In this document: positions 1-12,126 of the stretch, in pieces
How the letters are laid out: each line of letters begins with the position of its first letter
Position numbering within the stretch: the first letter of the stretch is position 1
Assembly (NCBI GenBank): GCA_020466095.1
Contig: CM035806.1
Location: 7,753,751-7,817,750, forward strand
Direction of reading: 5' to 3'
Origin: Chlorops oryzae
Lineage: Eukaryota; Arthropoda; Insecta; Diptera; Chloropidae
Length of the DNA: 64,000 nt
The notes under the pieces: model-generated
Told to the model about the DNA's origin: nothing
Seen by the model: only the letters and a program-made list of their open reading frames with translations
The model's database searches: none
Made by a program: the position numbers and the translations under genes

Positions 1-224
1 TCTTTGGATAATTTGGTCGATAGTTCGATTTATGGAAAGCCGACTGCAATATGTATAGGTGCCACCAAAATTCTTTGCAGTGTATAGAAGGAGAAGTAGA
101 AAAAAGGCTCACATAGACCATAGAACCTCGGGTAATGGGTGAAGTACCTCTCACGTTTGTAATTCGATCGTTAAAAATCGTTATTTTTCTAAGCAAGGTT
201 ATTTTATTTTAATTTTAACCCTTT

Positions 225-830
225 ATCGCATACGGACCCAAATATGCCTTGTGCGATAAATTATTATTTTTGCAGCCTTAATCAACCCATTTACGGCGAA
301 AAGACTTTATTGCCAATTATTAAATATTAGTATTATGTATGTGCATAGTAATGGGTTAATAAAATCACTTGCTGCGAAAAAAAAATTTTCACAATTATTT
401 AATATCGTGCAGTAAAGGGTTAAAGCAAAAATTTACTGCGAAAAAAATGTCCACTTATTTAATACATCATGCAATAATGGGTTAATAAAATAATTTTCTT
501 CGAAAAAAAAACGTTTTTCCAACTAATTAATACATCTTCCAATAAAGGGTTAATAAAACCACTTGTTGAGAAAAAAATTTTCACAATTATTTAATATCGT
601 GCAGTAAAGGGTTAAAAAAAATTTTACTGCGAAAAAAAAAGGTCCACTTATTTAACACATCATGCAATAATGGGTTAATAAAATAATTTTCTTCGAAAAA
701 AAAAAATTTTCTAACTAATTAATACATCTTGCAATGAAGGGTTAATAAAACCACTTGCTGCGAAAAAAATTTTTCATTTATATAATAAGTATATGTACAA
801 TAATGCAGAAACGGGTTAAATGATTTGAAA
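225..830. repeat. AAGGGTTAATAAAA satellite array 1, about 64-bp monomer in 3-monomer units
   Basis: The motif GGGTTAA recurs at about 352, 416, 478, 547, 607, 670 and 736, spacing about 64. Monomers three apart are more alike than neighbours: the type ending TTTAATATCGTGCAGTAAAG occurs at about 395 and 586, and the type with CATCATGCAATAATGGG at about 462 and 654. The higher-order period is therefore about 191. Each monomer has an A-rich core (CTGCGAAAAAAA) and a TATTTAATA box. Confidence 0.8.
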
Positions 831-1556
831 TTTTAAGCCATTTTGGAATATTTCAAAAAATTTCCAACAGGGAAGGGTCTTAAAAACCAAAAGAAACAAA
901 AAAATGAAGAAAAAACGAGAAAGATTTTCATAGCGAAAATGGGTAGAGGTATACAGAACGTTTGGCGGGCGGCGTGGATAAAGATGTTTATGTGCGATGA
1001 ACTCAAGGAAATCGAAGTGCTAAAGTGGCAAAAACACTTCCAAATAATACAAAACAAACGCACAATTAAACGGAGAAAGCAAAACAAAAAAAAAAAAAAA
1101 AAAACAATAAACCTGAAATGGAAAATGGAAAAGCAGAAAGAAGGGAAAAAAGGAAATATTTTCGAAAAAAAAAGAGGAAAAATTATATTTAATTGATTTT
1201 TCTTGTTTATTTATAAATAAAGTTTTAATTGTTATTGTTTTTCGTTGTGGTTTTATGCATTCGTTATTAAATTGCCGAGCGTCTTTGGGACATTCAAACT
1301 CGCGGCTCGAAAGAGAATCGGTTGTGCGTGTTGGATTTTGAGTTTGTTTGTTTTTTTTTCAGGTTTTGGCTTTCATGGAAATGCTCCAAAATGTGTGCAA
1401 AAAGATATTTCAGTGGAGACGAACACTACGAAAGCTAAAGTCGAATTTTCGATATATGAACGTACATAAGTATGTATGTAATTCCTTTATCTAATTTCGG
1501 GGCACAGTAGATAGATCAGGGGTATCATTTTAATCACTGTCCGACGAGTGTGTGTA

Positions 1557-3494
1557 CCCAGCAGTTATTTAGGAACTACCTACATTACCAAAGTAATGAA
1601 TTTTTTCATCGATGAAATAGGAATTCAAAAAGTAATGCAAAGTAAATTGAACAAATTTGCATGGAGAGGTAATCGAAAAGGTAATGTGTAGCCTAAATCT
1701 ATATAATCTATTTTGCATTACTTGAGAATGCAATCAGTAATGCATTACAAAATCAAGTATTTTCGATTACTTTTCGTACAACTGGTAATGCAAATAGGCA
1801 TGCATTATATTCGCTAGGACATCGCCGTTTTAAAAATAATCGATTCTGTAATGCATAAACAGTACGCCTTTTGAATTACTTTTTGCATTACCATCGGTTA
1901 CAAATAACTGCTGGGAGGTTCGTGTGTCAAAGTATTTGAATAAATAGGTATTCATTTGCTTTCGATCGAGATCGAAAATTGTATCACTTTAATGCAGAGA
2001 CATTCTATACGCCATAGCTCCATAGCTCTCTCTCTCTTTCTCACTCCATAGAACGTATTTGTTACTGCTCTTGCTATATGTTTTCGCTCGTTAGCTCGTT
2101 CCTTGTTATAACTCCTCTTAAAGGGCTGAAGGAAGAAATTTTTCATATCCTTGCCTACGCGTTAACCCCTTGAAAAAATTTCTAGCAAAGCTCATAGGTA
2201 ACGGGTGACAACTACAACTCTGGACTAATCTTATTAGGTCGCTGTTTCCCGTACGCTTTGACGCTTTGACTTTCGAAGTTTGTCTTGTATTATTAATTAG
2301 CTAATTATATCATCTTTCTATGATATGACGTATTCTCATTTATCTGCTATTTATATGAACTTGTGCACTTGTTTTTATGTTTGTGTTTTTAATGAAAGCG
2401 TACAATGCTTGCGTGGACCTAAATATTATTGCGTCAAAGTCATTTTACCCAGTTACCATAGCAAGATAAATGAGAATACGTCATAAGTATCATACAGAGA
2501 TGATACAATTAGCTAATTAATAACACAAGACAAACTTCGAAAGTCAAAGCGTCAAAGCGTATGGGAAACAGCGACCTTTTAAGATTAGTCCAGATTTTTA
2601 GTTGTCACCCGTTACCTATGAGCAGGGCTCGGATTGTGTTGACTTTTTAAAATTTAAAGCATACTTTATGGAGTAAAAATTTGTTTCAACTCACTTAAAA
2701 TTAATATTCAATTCGATTTCTACCTTCAATATGAATCTTTTTGAAGTTAAAAGAGCGGTTTGAAGTTCAACTTCGCTTAAAGTTATTCGCAGAATGATAG
2801 TAAGAAAAAATGTGGCACCATAAAGTATGCTTTTAATTTTTAATAGGCAACAAAATCCGAGCCCTGCCTATGAGCTTTGCTAGACAATTTTTCAAGGGGT
2901 TAACGCGTAGGCAAGGATATGAAAAATTTCCTCCTTCAGCCCTTTAAGAGGAGTTATAACAAGGAACGAGCTAACGAGCGGAAACAAATTCCAAGAGCAG
3001 TAACAAATACCTTCTATGGAGTGAGAAAGAGAAAGAGCTATGGCGTATAGAATGTCTCTGCATTAAAGTGATACAATTTTCGATCTCGATCGAAAGCAAA
3101 TGAATACCTATTTATTCAAATACTTTGACACACGAACCTCCCAGCAGTTATTTGTAACCGATGGTAATGCAAAAAGTAATTCAAAAGGCGTACTGTTTAT
3201 GCATTACAGAATCGATTATTTTTAAAACGGCGATGTCCTAGCGAATGTAATGCATGCCTATTTGCATTACCAGTTGTACGAAAAGTAATCGAAAATACTT
3301 GATTTTGTAATGCATTACTGATTGCATTCTCAAGTAATGCAAAATAGATTATATAGATTTAGGCTACACATTACCTTTTCGGTTACCTCTCCATGCAAAT
3401 TTGTTCAATTTACTTTGCATTGCTTTTTGCATTCCTATTTCATCGATAAAAAAATGCATTACTTTGGTAATGCATTTCCTAAATAACTGCTGGG
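1557..3494. mobile_element. foldback composite: two inverted 355-bp MITEs with long inverted arms
   Basis: Both ends carry CCCAGCAGTTATTT (1557) and its complement (ending 3494). The left arm 1557-2346 pairs with the right arm 2463-3494 over nearly its whole length, leaving a 116-base centre. Each outer part (1557-1915 and 3140-3494) is itself bounded by inverted CCCAGCAGTTATTT, so two copies of a short element face each other. The right arm is longer only because a hAT MITE (2623-2866) has inserted. No clear target duplication is seen at the outer ends, and no transposase. Confidence 0.8.
2623..2866. mobile_element. hAT-type MITE nested in the foldback, 8-bp duplication CCTATGAG
   Basis: A 244-bp element with ends CAGGGCTCGGATT and AATCCGAGCCCTG, flanked by CCTATGAG at 2615-2622 and 2867-2874. 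The opposite foldback arm at about 2190 lacks the insert, so the empty site is present in the same window. Inner inverted pieces GCATACTTTATGG / CCATAAAGTATGC lie just inside. It is non-coding. Confidence 0.9.
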
Positions 3495-3683
3495 CTGAGA
3501 TCTGGATATTACATGATCCGCACCACTCGCATACATACATACATACTTCGCTGGAAATTGATGAAAAAAATTTCGCTTTATAGTGCTATAAAAATTCTCG
3601 TAAAAATTAGAGGATTTTAATGTTGTGGAAAATTGGACCAAAATTGTTTACCAATTTCTTTCCTTATTTGTTCGTTTTCATAC

Positions 3684-4075
3684 TGAACTATACACTCTGG
3701 GTCGAGGGTATATTGCGTTTGTGCGGTTGTGAGCAGCACCTACAATCATTTGAAATAGACCAATTACTTATGCATGCAAATGGCCAGAGTGATCAGAAAA
3801 TTCGAATAAGCCAGTCCCGGTCTGTTTTTGGATTTTTTGGTCATTTTCAAAAACTTTAAAAGTGGGCGTGGCAAAAGGCAGGTTTTAACAAATAAATTGA
3901 ATAAAAGTCGGAATATTGGGACCTTTGTAGCCTTGATGATATGGGGGTGGGTAGGATAGACTGTTCCCTGGCAATCAGAATCTTTAGAATACTTTGGCCT
4001 AATGGTAGTGTTCTTGGGGTCTGTTTTCAAAAAATTTTCAAACGTCTATATATGTATGCCTGTGTCGGGTACTGT
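3684..4075. repeat. dispersed CGAGGGTATATTGCG repeat, copy 1 (diverged)
   Basis: It opens with ACTCTGGGTCGAGGGTATATTGCG and ends near CCTGTGTCGGGTACTGTC. It shares AAAGTGGGCGTGGCAAAA and AAAAGTCGG blocks with the longer copy at 12650-13474. There is no coding potential. Confidence 0.65.
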
Positions 4076-5085
4076 CTTTGAAAAATCCTTGAAAATCCTT
4101 TTTTAATAAGACGTTTTTCAAAATTTTATATCTCAAAAACTAATTAAGATAAGAAGATGAAAAAAACGTTGGCCGATTGCTAATATAACAGGAAATCAAA
4201 AAAAAAAAATTTTTTTTAATTTTTACACTGAGAAAATTTTTTTCACAAAACTAAAAAGAAAATTTTGAATATTTTTTCCAGGAGGTCAAAAGGTTTTACA
4301 AAAACTGAAATGCACTGAAAAAAATAGTTAAATTTTTGTTTTCTTTTTTGTGCAAAAATTTTTCTAAGTGTAAAATTTAAAAATAAATTTTCTATATTCC
4401 TTGTCTTATTAACAATAAGTCACGGTTTGTTTCATCTTTTTATCTTAATTGTTTGTGGAGATATTAAATTTTTAAAAGCATGCCGTATGAGTACAGTAGA
4501 GTACGGATAAATGCAACACCTTTTTTGCTCGAATTCTTGTGCACTTATGCGTTCTTTGCATTAATCCGTGCATGTTTTCATGGGAACTCATAAAAAAGGC
4601 TTCAAAGCACCTTGCACTTATGAAGGTTTTGCATTTATTCGTGTTGCTTTTATCCGTAGTTCACTGTAATGTGTTTTGTATCATTTTCGCACATTTGTAC
4701 TGGATACTGGATAGTACTAGAGCATCTATGTGCACTTGTCATATTTTTAATTATCTCACTGTTGCGCCATTTGATTTGAATGAAACTTTTTTTTTAATGA
4801 AAGAAAATACTTAGAGGTATTTCAAAAAAAAAAAAAAAATTGCAGAGCGGCGTCAAATTGTGAATACACTGAAAAAAAATGTTAAAAATTTTCTTTTTCG
4901 TTTTGTGGAAAAATTTTTCTCAGTGTAAAAATTTAAAAAAAAATTTCTTGATTTCCTGTCATATTAAAAATCAACCAACGTTTGTTTCATCTTCTTATTT
5001 TAATTAGTTTTTGAGATATAAAATTTTGAAAAAAAGCTTATTAAAAAAGGATTTTCAAGGATATTTCAAGGACTGTTCAAAAAAA
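4062..5085. repeat. AT-rich inverted repeat about 1 kb, with CACTGAGAAAA ends inside
   Basis: Left arm 4062-4280 (TTTGAAAAATCCTTGAAAA ... AACTAATTAAGATAAGAAG) is complementary to right arm about 4868-5080 (CTTCTTATTTTAATTAGTTT ... AAGGATATTTCAAGGA). Part of the arm occurs again, directly, at 4390-4480. ACACTGAGAAAATTT at about 4226 and TTTTTCTCAGTGTAAA at about 4914 match the ends of the TA-CACYGAG elements elsewhere. Confidence 0.6.
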
Positions 5086-6690
5086 AAAATATCTAAAAAC
5101 TAGTCTCCACAGTGTTTTAAGATGGCACCTATCGAAAGACCAACAAAATTTTAAAATTCCATTCATGATGCCGCATGCCTTTGCTTAACGCGCCATACCC
5201 TTTCTTACATATCCCTATTACTATGTGCCAATTCGGGGTTAAAATAGTTTGGTCATTTTTCTTCTTTTTTGTATTCGCGGGAGTCTCGTTACTACTTCGA
5301 GAATATGAGAGAGAAAAAGCGAAATTTTTCGATTTTTCACGAACGGCGATTTGAATATTTCGAAGGACTAAAAGGACTTCCATTTCATTTTCAGTTAAAT
5401 AAAAAATTTTTTCATGAGCAGACTCGTTTTTTCTTCAAAAGTAGCGAATGAAAGAAAATTTTTAAAAAATTAAAATTAAATAGAAAATGGGTAAAAAAAA
5501 TCGAAATCCTTCAAAAAAAATCCGAGCAAAGAAGCACTTAAGCGAGAAGAAAACTCAACTAACAGGCAGAGAGTTCAAGGAATGAAACTGCATAGAATTT
5601 TCCAATTACCCGAAAAGCATCCTCAGGCATAAATCGTACGAATATAAATAATGACGAGCGAACGAACGGACGAAGAACGCAGAGTGCTGTGCATGTAAAA
5701 GCTCATGGGGACACCACAAGATACAACACGATTTCCGCTGTTCCTTTGCCTTTGCCTTTGCCTTTGCCATTTCACTTTTGTTTTGTTTTTTATCATTTCA
5801 TTTTTTGTGTTTTTGATTTTTGTCCCTTTGTTTTTTTTTTTTTTTTTTGTTACCGTTTACGCTAGAACGAAGCACGAAGCACGAAACGGAAAAGAAGTAG
5901 AAGGATACAATAAAGCACGTCGGCACGCCGCTAAGGACATGCGCAATAGAGTTGAAAATGCGAAAGGCACAGTGTGCGAAAGTTTGAGTCGAAGCTTTCG
6001 CTGCTGTAAAATATTTTCCACTTTTCCTTCTTCTTTTTCAAGAAATGCCATCAAAAATGAAAAGAAAGCAAAACAAAACAAAACAAAACAAAAAAAAACC
6101 TGCTTTCAACGTAGAGCGCGCGTCCATTCTCCGGACCTAGTGGTAAGCGCATAATGAGGGTATCGCTTGCAACATGTAAATCAGTGAAAAATAAAAATCA
6201 CTTTTAAAAAATCAGTTGAAAAAAATTTTTTAAATAAGATAAAAAAAATTTTAAAAAAGGAAAAAACTTTGGGAGGGTTTTTTTTTTGTTTCGTTTTTGA
6301 ACTCTATGAGAGGAGCAGCAGCAGCCATAGTGACAGCACAGCAAGATCTTGCAGGCAAAAAAAAAAAAAACCAAAAAAGAAGAAAGAAGGCAGGAAGTCA
6401 TGCATAGAAATGCGTTATTAAAAAGTCACTTTGAGGGTGGGTTGTTCATTAGGGAAATTGTTGTTGAAATATTCATATGAATAAATATAATTAATAATTA
6501 AAGCACGTTACTCATACGCAGGCCTGAGCAGGGATGACATATTAATGCTTGTGATTGTGCCATGTGACTGCTCTGTAAAGAAAAATTTCTTGCATCTTCT
6601 AACACCACCAACAGCAATCAATTTTTGTTACATTTGGAAAGTAATTTTTCAAAGTCCAAAAATTATTGATCTCCAGCCGATCATATTCGG
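5086..6690. other. no recognisable feature
   Basis: AT-rich sequence with homopolymer runs. An open stretch at 5705-6154 on the plus strand begins with a TTTGCC microsatellite and poly-T and has no recognisable motif, so I do not call it a gene. Confidence 0.5.
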
Positions 6691-7054
6691 AGTGCTCCGA
6701 AAAGGAGTGTAAAAAGAACTCCTTTTCAAGTACACCGAGAGAAAAAGGTAGTTATATTAACTGAAAATGTAGGTTAAAATAACCGAGTTCACCGTTAATT
6801 CTTAGCTTATGTACAGTAGCGGTCAATTCAACAGTCCAAACACAGTCAATAAGGATATCACTACCTGATGGTTGATATAATTGTCTCGCGGTTAAATCAA
6901 CTGTCACCAGCGACTGGGAAAAAAAATTTATTTTTTGCTTTGACTTTTTTTTTATCTTCTTTTATTAATATTTTTTTTAAATTAAATTATTATATTTTTT
7001 CTTTATTTATTTGTTTCTATTTAAATCTTTTTCTCTTTCATCTCTTTAAATTTT

Positions 7055-7128
7055 CTCGCCTCGGCCGAACCTTGAACCGCTGACCTCCACTTCGCTGGGC
7101 GAACGTCTTAACCATTACGCTCTAAACG
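7055..7128 (-). other. tRNA-like segment (A/B boxes), diverged
   Basis: On the minus strand it reads GCGTAATGGTTAAGACG (A-box-like) and, about 35 bases on, GCGGTTCAAGGTTCGGCC (B-box-like). It is closely related to 42461-42530 and lies inside a transposon, so it is probably a tRNA-derived fossil rather than a working tRNA gene. Confidence 0.55.
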
Positions 7129-7364
7129 AACGAATTTAATTTGTTGGTCAAAATGCTCACTTGAGTTTATGGTTGCTCAAGTTTTGGGGAACATGCTTAA
7201 GGAATTGTTTCACTCCCAAAATTTTTTGCTTGAAAATGAACCATTAAAAAAAAATTAAATAAATTAAAACCTTAAAAATTTAGGAGAACATTTTTGTCTT
7301 CCAAAACAACTACACTCTGAACAAAAAAAAAACTGTAATTAAAAAAAAAATTAAGAAAAATTCT

Positions 7365-7435
7365 CGCCGCAAGCAGGGATAGAACCCCGAAGCTCACGAC
7401 TGTCGAGTCACAGCTTACACAACTGAGCTATCGAA
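7365..7435 (-). other. tRNA-like segment, second in the pair
   Basis: On the minus strand it reads CGATAGCTCAGTTGTGTAAG (A box) and CGGGGTTCTATCCCTG (B box). A possible anticodon arm lies around CTCGACAGTCGTGAG. The acceptor stem does not pair well. It matches 43417-43490 in position relative to its partner. Confidence 0.55.
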
Positions 7436-8253
7436 AACTCCGGAGACGGTTGATCAGAATGCGAACTTATACGTCTAAGTGAACGAAAGCGAATTTGAAC
7501 ATAAAAAGTAAATGTTTTTCAACTGTTCATTTGACTGCCTTTTTCAGTGCATTTAACGCGGAATACCGTTTATTTGACCACTCTTACTTTAACTGTTCTA
7601 AGTAGTTGATTTAACTGTTGTCATTTCTCTCGGTGTAGGTACCCTGACGAAGTGTTTTCGCAATGCTCCGAAAAGGACTCCCAATGGAACTCTTCGAGTT
7701 GTGCTTTTGCAAAGACCTCGAAAAAGTCCCCATCTCGGAGCATTTGGGGAGACTTTAGTCTTTTTTTTTTTTTAATTTATTACTAAGGGAGAGTCCAAAC
7801 AGACTCTTAAGGAGCATTCTTGCAACCATGATAGATAAATTTGGAGATCCCGACAAGTACAATTTTTGCATGTAAGGCTTCGTGCTCTTTTCTCCAAAAA
7901 ACTCCGCTCATTTAGAGCTCTTGTTGGAGCGTTTTAGGAACATTTGTGCTCCGGAAAAGGCGTCTTTAGTTGCGCCGTGTAGACTCTTTTTGTTGGGCGG
8001 GGCGGTATGAAGCAATATTGAAACGTTGCGAGCAATGGCGAAACGTTGCGCGCAATATTTCAAGAACTTTTTCACGCTTGTTGTTGCTTTCTTATTTGTT
8101 TTTCATACAAAGCGTCTGTGTGAAGGATCAAATTAACTTAGTTGGCTATCACAACGAACGAAACAACAGGTCACGCTCCGGTTTTGCGTACACGTTAAAA
8201 ATTTATGACAATGCAAGAATTTGTTTTCTGAAAATATATTTTGCCAAACTCCA

Positions 8254-8906
8254 TGCTTGATATGCGGCCAAATAACAAAAGACCAAAGAAACATGAAGAG
8301 GCATTATGATCAGTGCCGGCCACGGAAGCAAGCTAGAAGCAAAAAGAGCGTAAGCACTCGTATGTGCACAAAATTGCTCTCAAATGAGAAGTAAAGCTGA
8401 GAGCAACAATTTCGTTCAGTTGAGTGAAAAACGTCAAGCGAGACGGAGCTGCGTCGGATGAAGCTAGATGAGAACGTAAATTTTTTCAGCCTTGATACAT
8501 CTTCGAAGAAAATGAATTTTTTATACTTCAGGAATTTTTTCATCGTGTTCTTAACATTCAGTTATTTTATTATATAATATATATAAATTCAGCACATCAT
8601 TGATTTGTACAATAATTCTCTGCTCTGCACTGTAAATTTTCAAGATAAAAGAGCTCAAGATGAGCTCTAAAAACCTCCAAAATTACCCATCCCTACCTCT
8701 TGGACGAGGCGTCGAGTTTTTGCGACATATCGATCCAGGGACATACCCAGTTCTAAAGAACAAAATTTTTCGGCTCTAAGAAAAATTTATGAAATTTTGT
8801 ATGAAAACATCCACAACTGTTTCTCGCTGTGTAATGTGCACGCACACAAACGCAATTAGTAAATGTAGTGGTGGCCGGCACTGATTATGATAGATTTCAT
8901 ATGTAG
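8254..8906 (+). pseudogene. possible C2H2 zinc-finger coding end, split by a hAT insertion
   Basis: If the insert 8311-8883 and one copy of its duplication are ignored, codons from 8254 read CLICGQITKDQRNMKRHYD and then RFHM stop (8892-8906). The spacing C-X2-C-X12-H-X4-H is that of a classical zinc finger, and KRH before the first His fits the consensus. The frame upstream is open back to 8209. The insertion falls between codons for Asp and Arg of the last loop. No BTB or other finger is seen nearby, so it may be an exon relic or chance. Confidence 0.35.
8311..8883. mobile_element. hAT-type MITE, 8-bp duplication ATTATGAT
   Basis: Ends CAGTGCCGGCCAC and GTGGCCGGCACTG are inverted, flanked by ATTATGAT at 8303-8310 and 8884-8891. 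It is 573 bp with no transposase. The perfect duplication suggests a fairly recent insertion. Confidence 0.9.
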
Positions 8907-9090
8907 TTTAGTTTTCATATATTTTTTTTTTAAGTGCATCCCTGTAGAAGATTGGGGTAAATTGGGGCTCTAGCGAGAAGTCCTCGAGTATAGAAAAAAA
9001 GAATTTAGAACCCTTTTTTTTATTTGCATTTTATTCTTCTTAATATTGAATTTTGAATTAATAACACAAGTTTACAAATAAAGGCCAACT

Positions 9091-9757
9091 TTTGGACCAG
9101 AAAAACTGGATAGCGACCCTATAGGAATTTTTCGTGCTGATTCCGAATCTGGTACCCGTTTTTCTCTATCACGTCAAGTTTTTGAGAAATCGTTAAATAA
9201 CGGTTTTTGACATTTTTACCTATAGTCTATGTCAATAATGAGGTCGTAGACCCTATATGCCTTAACCGATTTCAAAGTTTTTGGTACTCATATGAAAGAG
9301 GAATGACAACGCAACATATCCTTTATACACAGGCTCAAAACTTTTTCAATTGATTGTTCTTTCATTCAAAGTATTAAGACCTGTAATACCAGCCTTGGTT
9401 CGGAAATTATAACCATTTGAATTTCAAGTTTTTAAACAAAATCGCTAAAAATTGGAAATCAGCATCGCGTTTTTTGCCCTATAGCTTCCAAGTTACTGAA
9501 TCAATTCCAAATTTGTGTATAAAGGATATGTTGCGTTGTCATTCCTCTTTCATATGAGTACCAAAAACTTTGAAATCGGTTAAGGCATATAGGGTCTACG
9601 ACCTCATTATTGACATAGACTATAGGTAAAAATGTCAAAAACCGTTATTTAACGATTTCTAAAAAACTTGACGTGATAGAGAAAAACGGGTACCAGATTC
9701 GGAATCAGCACGAAAAATTCCTATAGGGTCGCTATCCAGTTTCTCTGGTCCAAAACC
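9091..9757. repeat. long palindrome, two arms of about 240 bp
   Basis: Left arm 9091-9330 (from TTTGGACCAGAAAAACTGG to ATATCCTTTATACAC) is almost perfectly complementary to right arm 9515-9757, with 184 bases between. Transcription would give a long hairpin. Confidence 0.9.
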
Positions 9758-9800
9758 TTGTATACCTGTGTAATCAATAAAATAATAAAAAAAAAATTCG

Positions 9801-9876
9801 CTTTGGAGAGAATCGAACCCCGGTCTTCCGGGCCGTGCGGCAAATGCCCTTTCCATGCGCTACTTCAGCCCGAGCC
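9801..9876 (-). other. tRNA-like segment
   Basis: The minus strand shows GGCTGAAGTAGCGCATGGAA (A-box-like) and CCGGGGTTCGATTCTC (B box), preceded by the GGCCCGGAAGACCGGG stem. It is embedded in the 8938-10083 element and probably non-functional. Confidence 0.5.
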
Positions 9877-10209
9877 GTAACGTAACATATGAAATGTACT
9901 TGATTGGCCCCAGAATCTCTATTTCTACACTACTTCAAACGCGAGTAGAGATTTTTCAATGACAGCACAATGTTAAAATCGTCAGTTGATAGCATTGTGT
10001 GGGAATTTAATGGCGAGTAGTACTGCGGCATTTCCGGGTACTCTTAGACCATACCCTGGAGTACTCCAATGTTCTACAGGGATATTATAAAATCTCTCAG
10101 GCACTCATAAATGTGAAAAACGAGAAAAACGTTGCAAATTGTCGTATTGGATAGCACTGGTCTAAAGAGAGGTTAAGAGCAAAATGGGAAGTTACAGAGA
10201 GAAAGAGAA

Positions 10210-10245
<36 letters not shown>

Positions 10246-10698
10246 CAACTGTGTATGCGTAAAAATTCTGAAAATCTTTCGCATGAACTATTTCAAATGC
10301 TTCGACGAACAGAATTGAATTCCCGTCAAAAGTTCTGATTGAGGTGACAATGAAGTTGAAGTCTCTCCCCGTTTTTCATTCTCCACTGGTCGATGAGCAT
10401 TCGAAGAGGTCAAATATTTTACAAACGAAAAAAAGAAAAAAAAAACATTGTTCGTTCGTAAAATACAGTAGTGTTTCCCATGTAATAGAGCAAAGCATGC
10501 AAAACTGACAGATGAATATTTTCATATCGTAAATTGCGTGAGGGCAACGCGTTAGCGCAAACAGGGGGAAAAAGAAAACATCGGCTGACATCGATATCGA
10601 TAAAAAAAAGTTCGATTGAAAAAATCCGATTGACAATGCCTGAATTGAAGTCTATGAGGATGTAAAAGTTCTAAAAGAGGACGTCGTAGATTCGTAGT

Positions 10699-11030
<332 letters not shown>

Positions 11031-11325
11031 GCCATCGGATGGACTTAATCCGATTTTGTCACTACGTTGCCGTGACTGCTTTCACAATGCTTAAAAAGTT
11101 CCAAGATGAATGAATATCTTATATATCATTTTTATAAACCAAATGAGAATTATACCGAACGTAAAGAAATGTAATTAAAAATATTTCCTTTCAAATCAAC
11201 CAAAAATCTTGTTGACTCAACAATTTTTCTTTTGAAAATTTTGTTCTGCTCGAAAATCAAAAGGACTGTTAATAAAAATGCGCGCCATTTTAAAAAAAAT
11301 CATGGTTAAGTTCGCTCAGTGTAGT
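11031..11325 (-). mobile_element. TA-CACTGAG element, truncated copy in reverse
   Basis: The minus strand matches the first 280 bases of the copies at 22051 and 60041: CACTGAGCGAACTTAACCAT at the right border, then AAAAGGACTGT..., the GAACTTTTTAAGCATTG box and the CGGATTAAGTCCATCCGATGG box. It is cut off by the GA array. There is no coding sequence. Confidence 0.8.
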
Positions 11326-11329
11326 ACTG

Positions 11330-12085
11330 AGCTCCTTAACCCTTTCGAGAGGGAGTTGTTTGTAAGAATTTGTGAAAGTTTTGATGATATTGGATTCGAA
11401 TTTTTATCACACAAAGTTTAATATGTGTGGAGCCTTTAAGCAGCCATAATCAGGGGCGGACTGGGCCCATTGGCAACCGGGAAGAAGCCCGGTGGGCGCC
11501 CAGTTCGCTCTGCTTTTTAGCTGCTTTTTTTTTTGTCCTAGGTAACGAAGCCCCATTTTTCAAACGCCCGGTGGGAGCTTTGACCCCTGGCCATAGTGAT
11601 TTGCAATTAATTCTTTGCCGCAATTATTTCAAAAAATTTTTCACGTCTCAAAAGTAGTTTTGTAGAGAAGATGTCGGGCTTCCTATTTACTGAAAATTCT
11701 TCACTAGTGATAAGAGGCCAATTAAAATTGATTTCTTCATATTCCAACAGGAGCAATCTCTTTTATTCTTACACCGTCAGATTGCTTCGATAATTTGGAA
11801 TAACTTCACTATGTCTTCGATGCTTAATAATGGCATACAAAAATTCATATTACAGCAGGACAATGAAGCAGATAGAAGGATAAGAAGAAAACTAAGAGGA
11901 AGAGAAAGGAAATTTCAATAAACCGAGAAATTCTTCGCTCAAAAACATCTGAGACAGCTGCGAATTTTGAATTTCGGTTGGACGCGCGTGTCCTGAACTT
12001 AAACCGTGTAGCAAAATTCGCATCCTTCCTGACATCTGAACGCGTTTGCCTTTGCGTTTGCGTCCGCCACGAATGCCGACACACA
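11330..12085. other. no gene; one CAGGGGCGGACTGGG motif
   Basis: CAGGGGCGGACTGGGCCCA at 11453 looks like a hAT-type terminus, and a related GGGGCGG end is seen at 19362 and 19480. A matching partner was not found here. Otherwise featureless AT-rich DNA. Confidence 0.3.
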
Positions 12086-12094
12086 TTTCGCCAC

Positions 12095-12099
<5 letters not shown>

Positions 12100-12126
<27 letters not shown>

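Larger units (their letters stand above)
6731..7637. mobile_element. TA-CACCGAG element carrying two tRNA-like segments
   Basis: Ends TACACCGAGAGAAA (6731) and TTTCTCTCGGTGTA (to 7637) form inverted repeats with TA at the border, as in the Tc1/mariner superfamily. The interior holds repeated GTTAA/TTAAC pieces near both ends and two tRNA-like segments on the minus strand. No transposase frame is present. Confidence 0.8.
8938..10083. mobile_element. ATCCCTG-end element enclosing a long palindrome and a tRNA-like segment
   Basis: ATCCCTGTAGAA at 8938 and TTCTACAGGGAT ending 10083 are inverted. The same kind of end (ATCCCTGCAGAA) bounds 23732-24107 and 42162-43762. Inside lie the palindrome 9091-9757 and the tRNA-like 9801-9876. 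Confidence 0.65.

Noticed and set aside
843..1196. 117-codon lysine-rich frame
   Set aside because: A-rich sequence reading as K runs; the opposite strand is equally open.
5705..6154. 149-codon plus-strand frame
   Set aside because: Starts in a TTTGCC repeat and poly-T, no motif, no conserved character.
7055..7435. Functional tRNA genes
   Set aside because: A and B boxes are visible but acceptor stems do not pair and the segments lie inside transposons; kept as tRNA-like.
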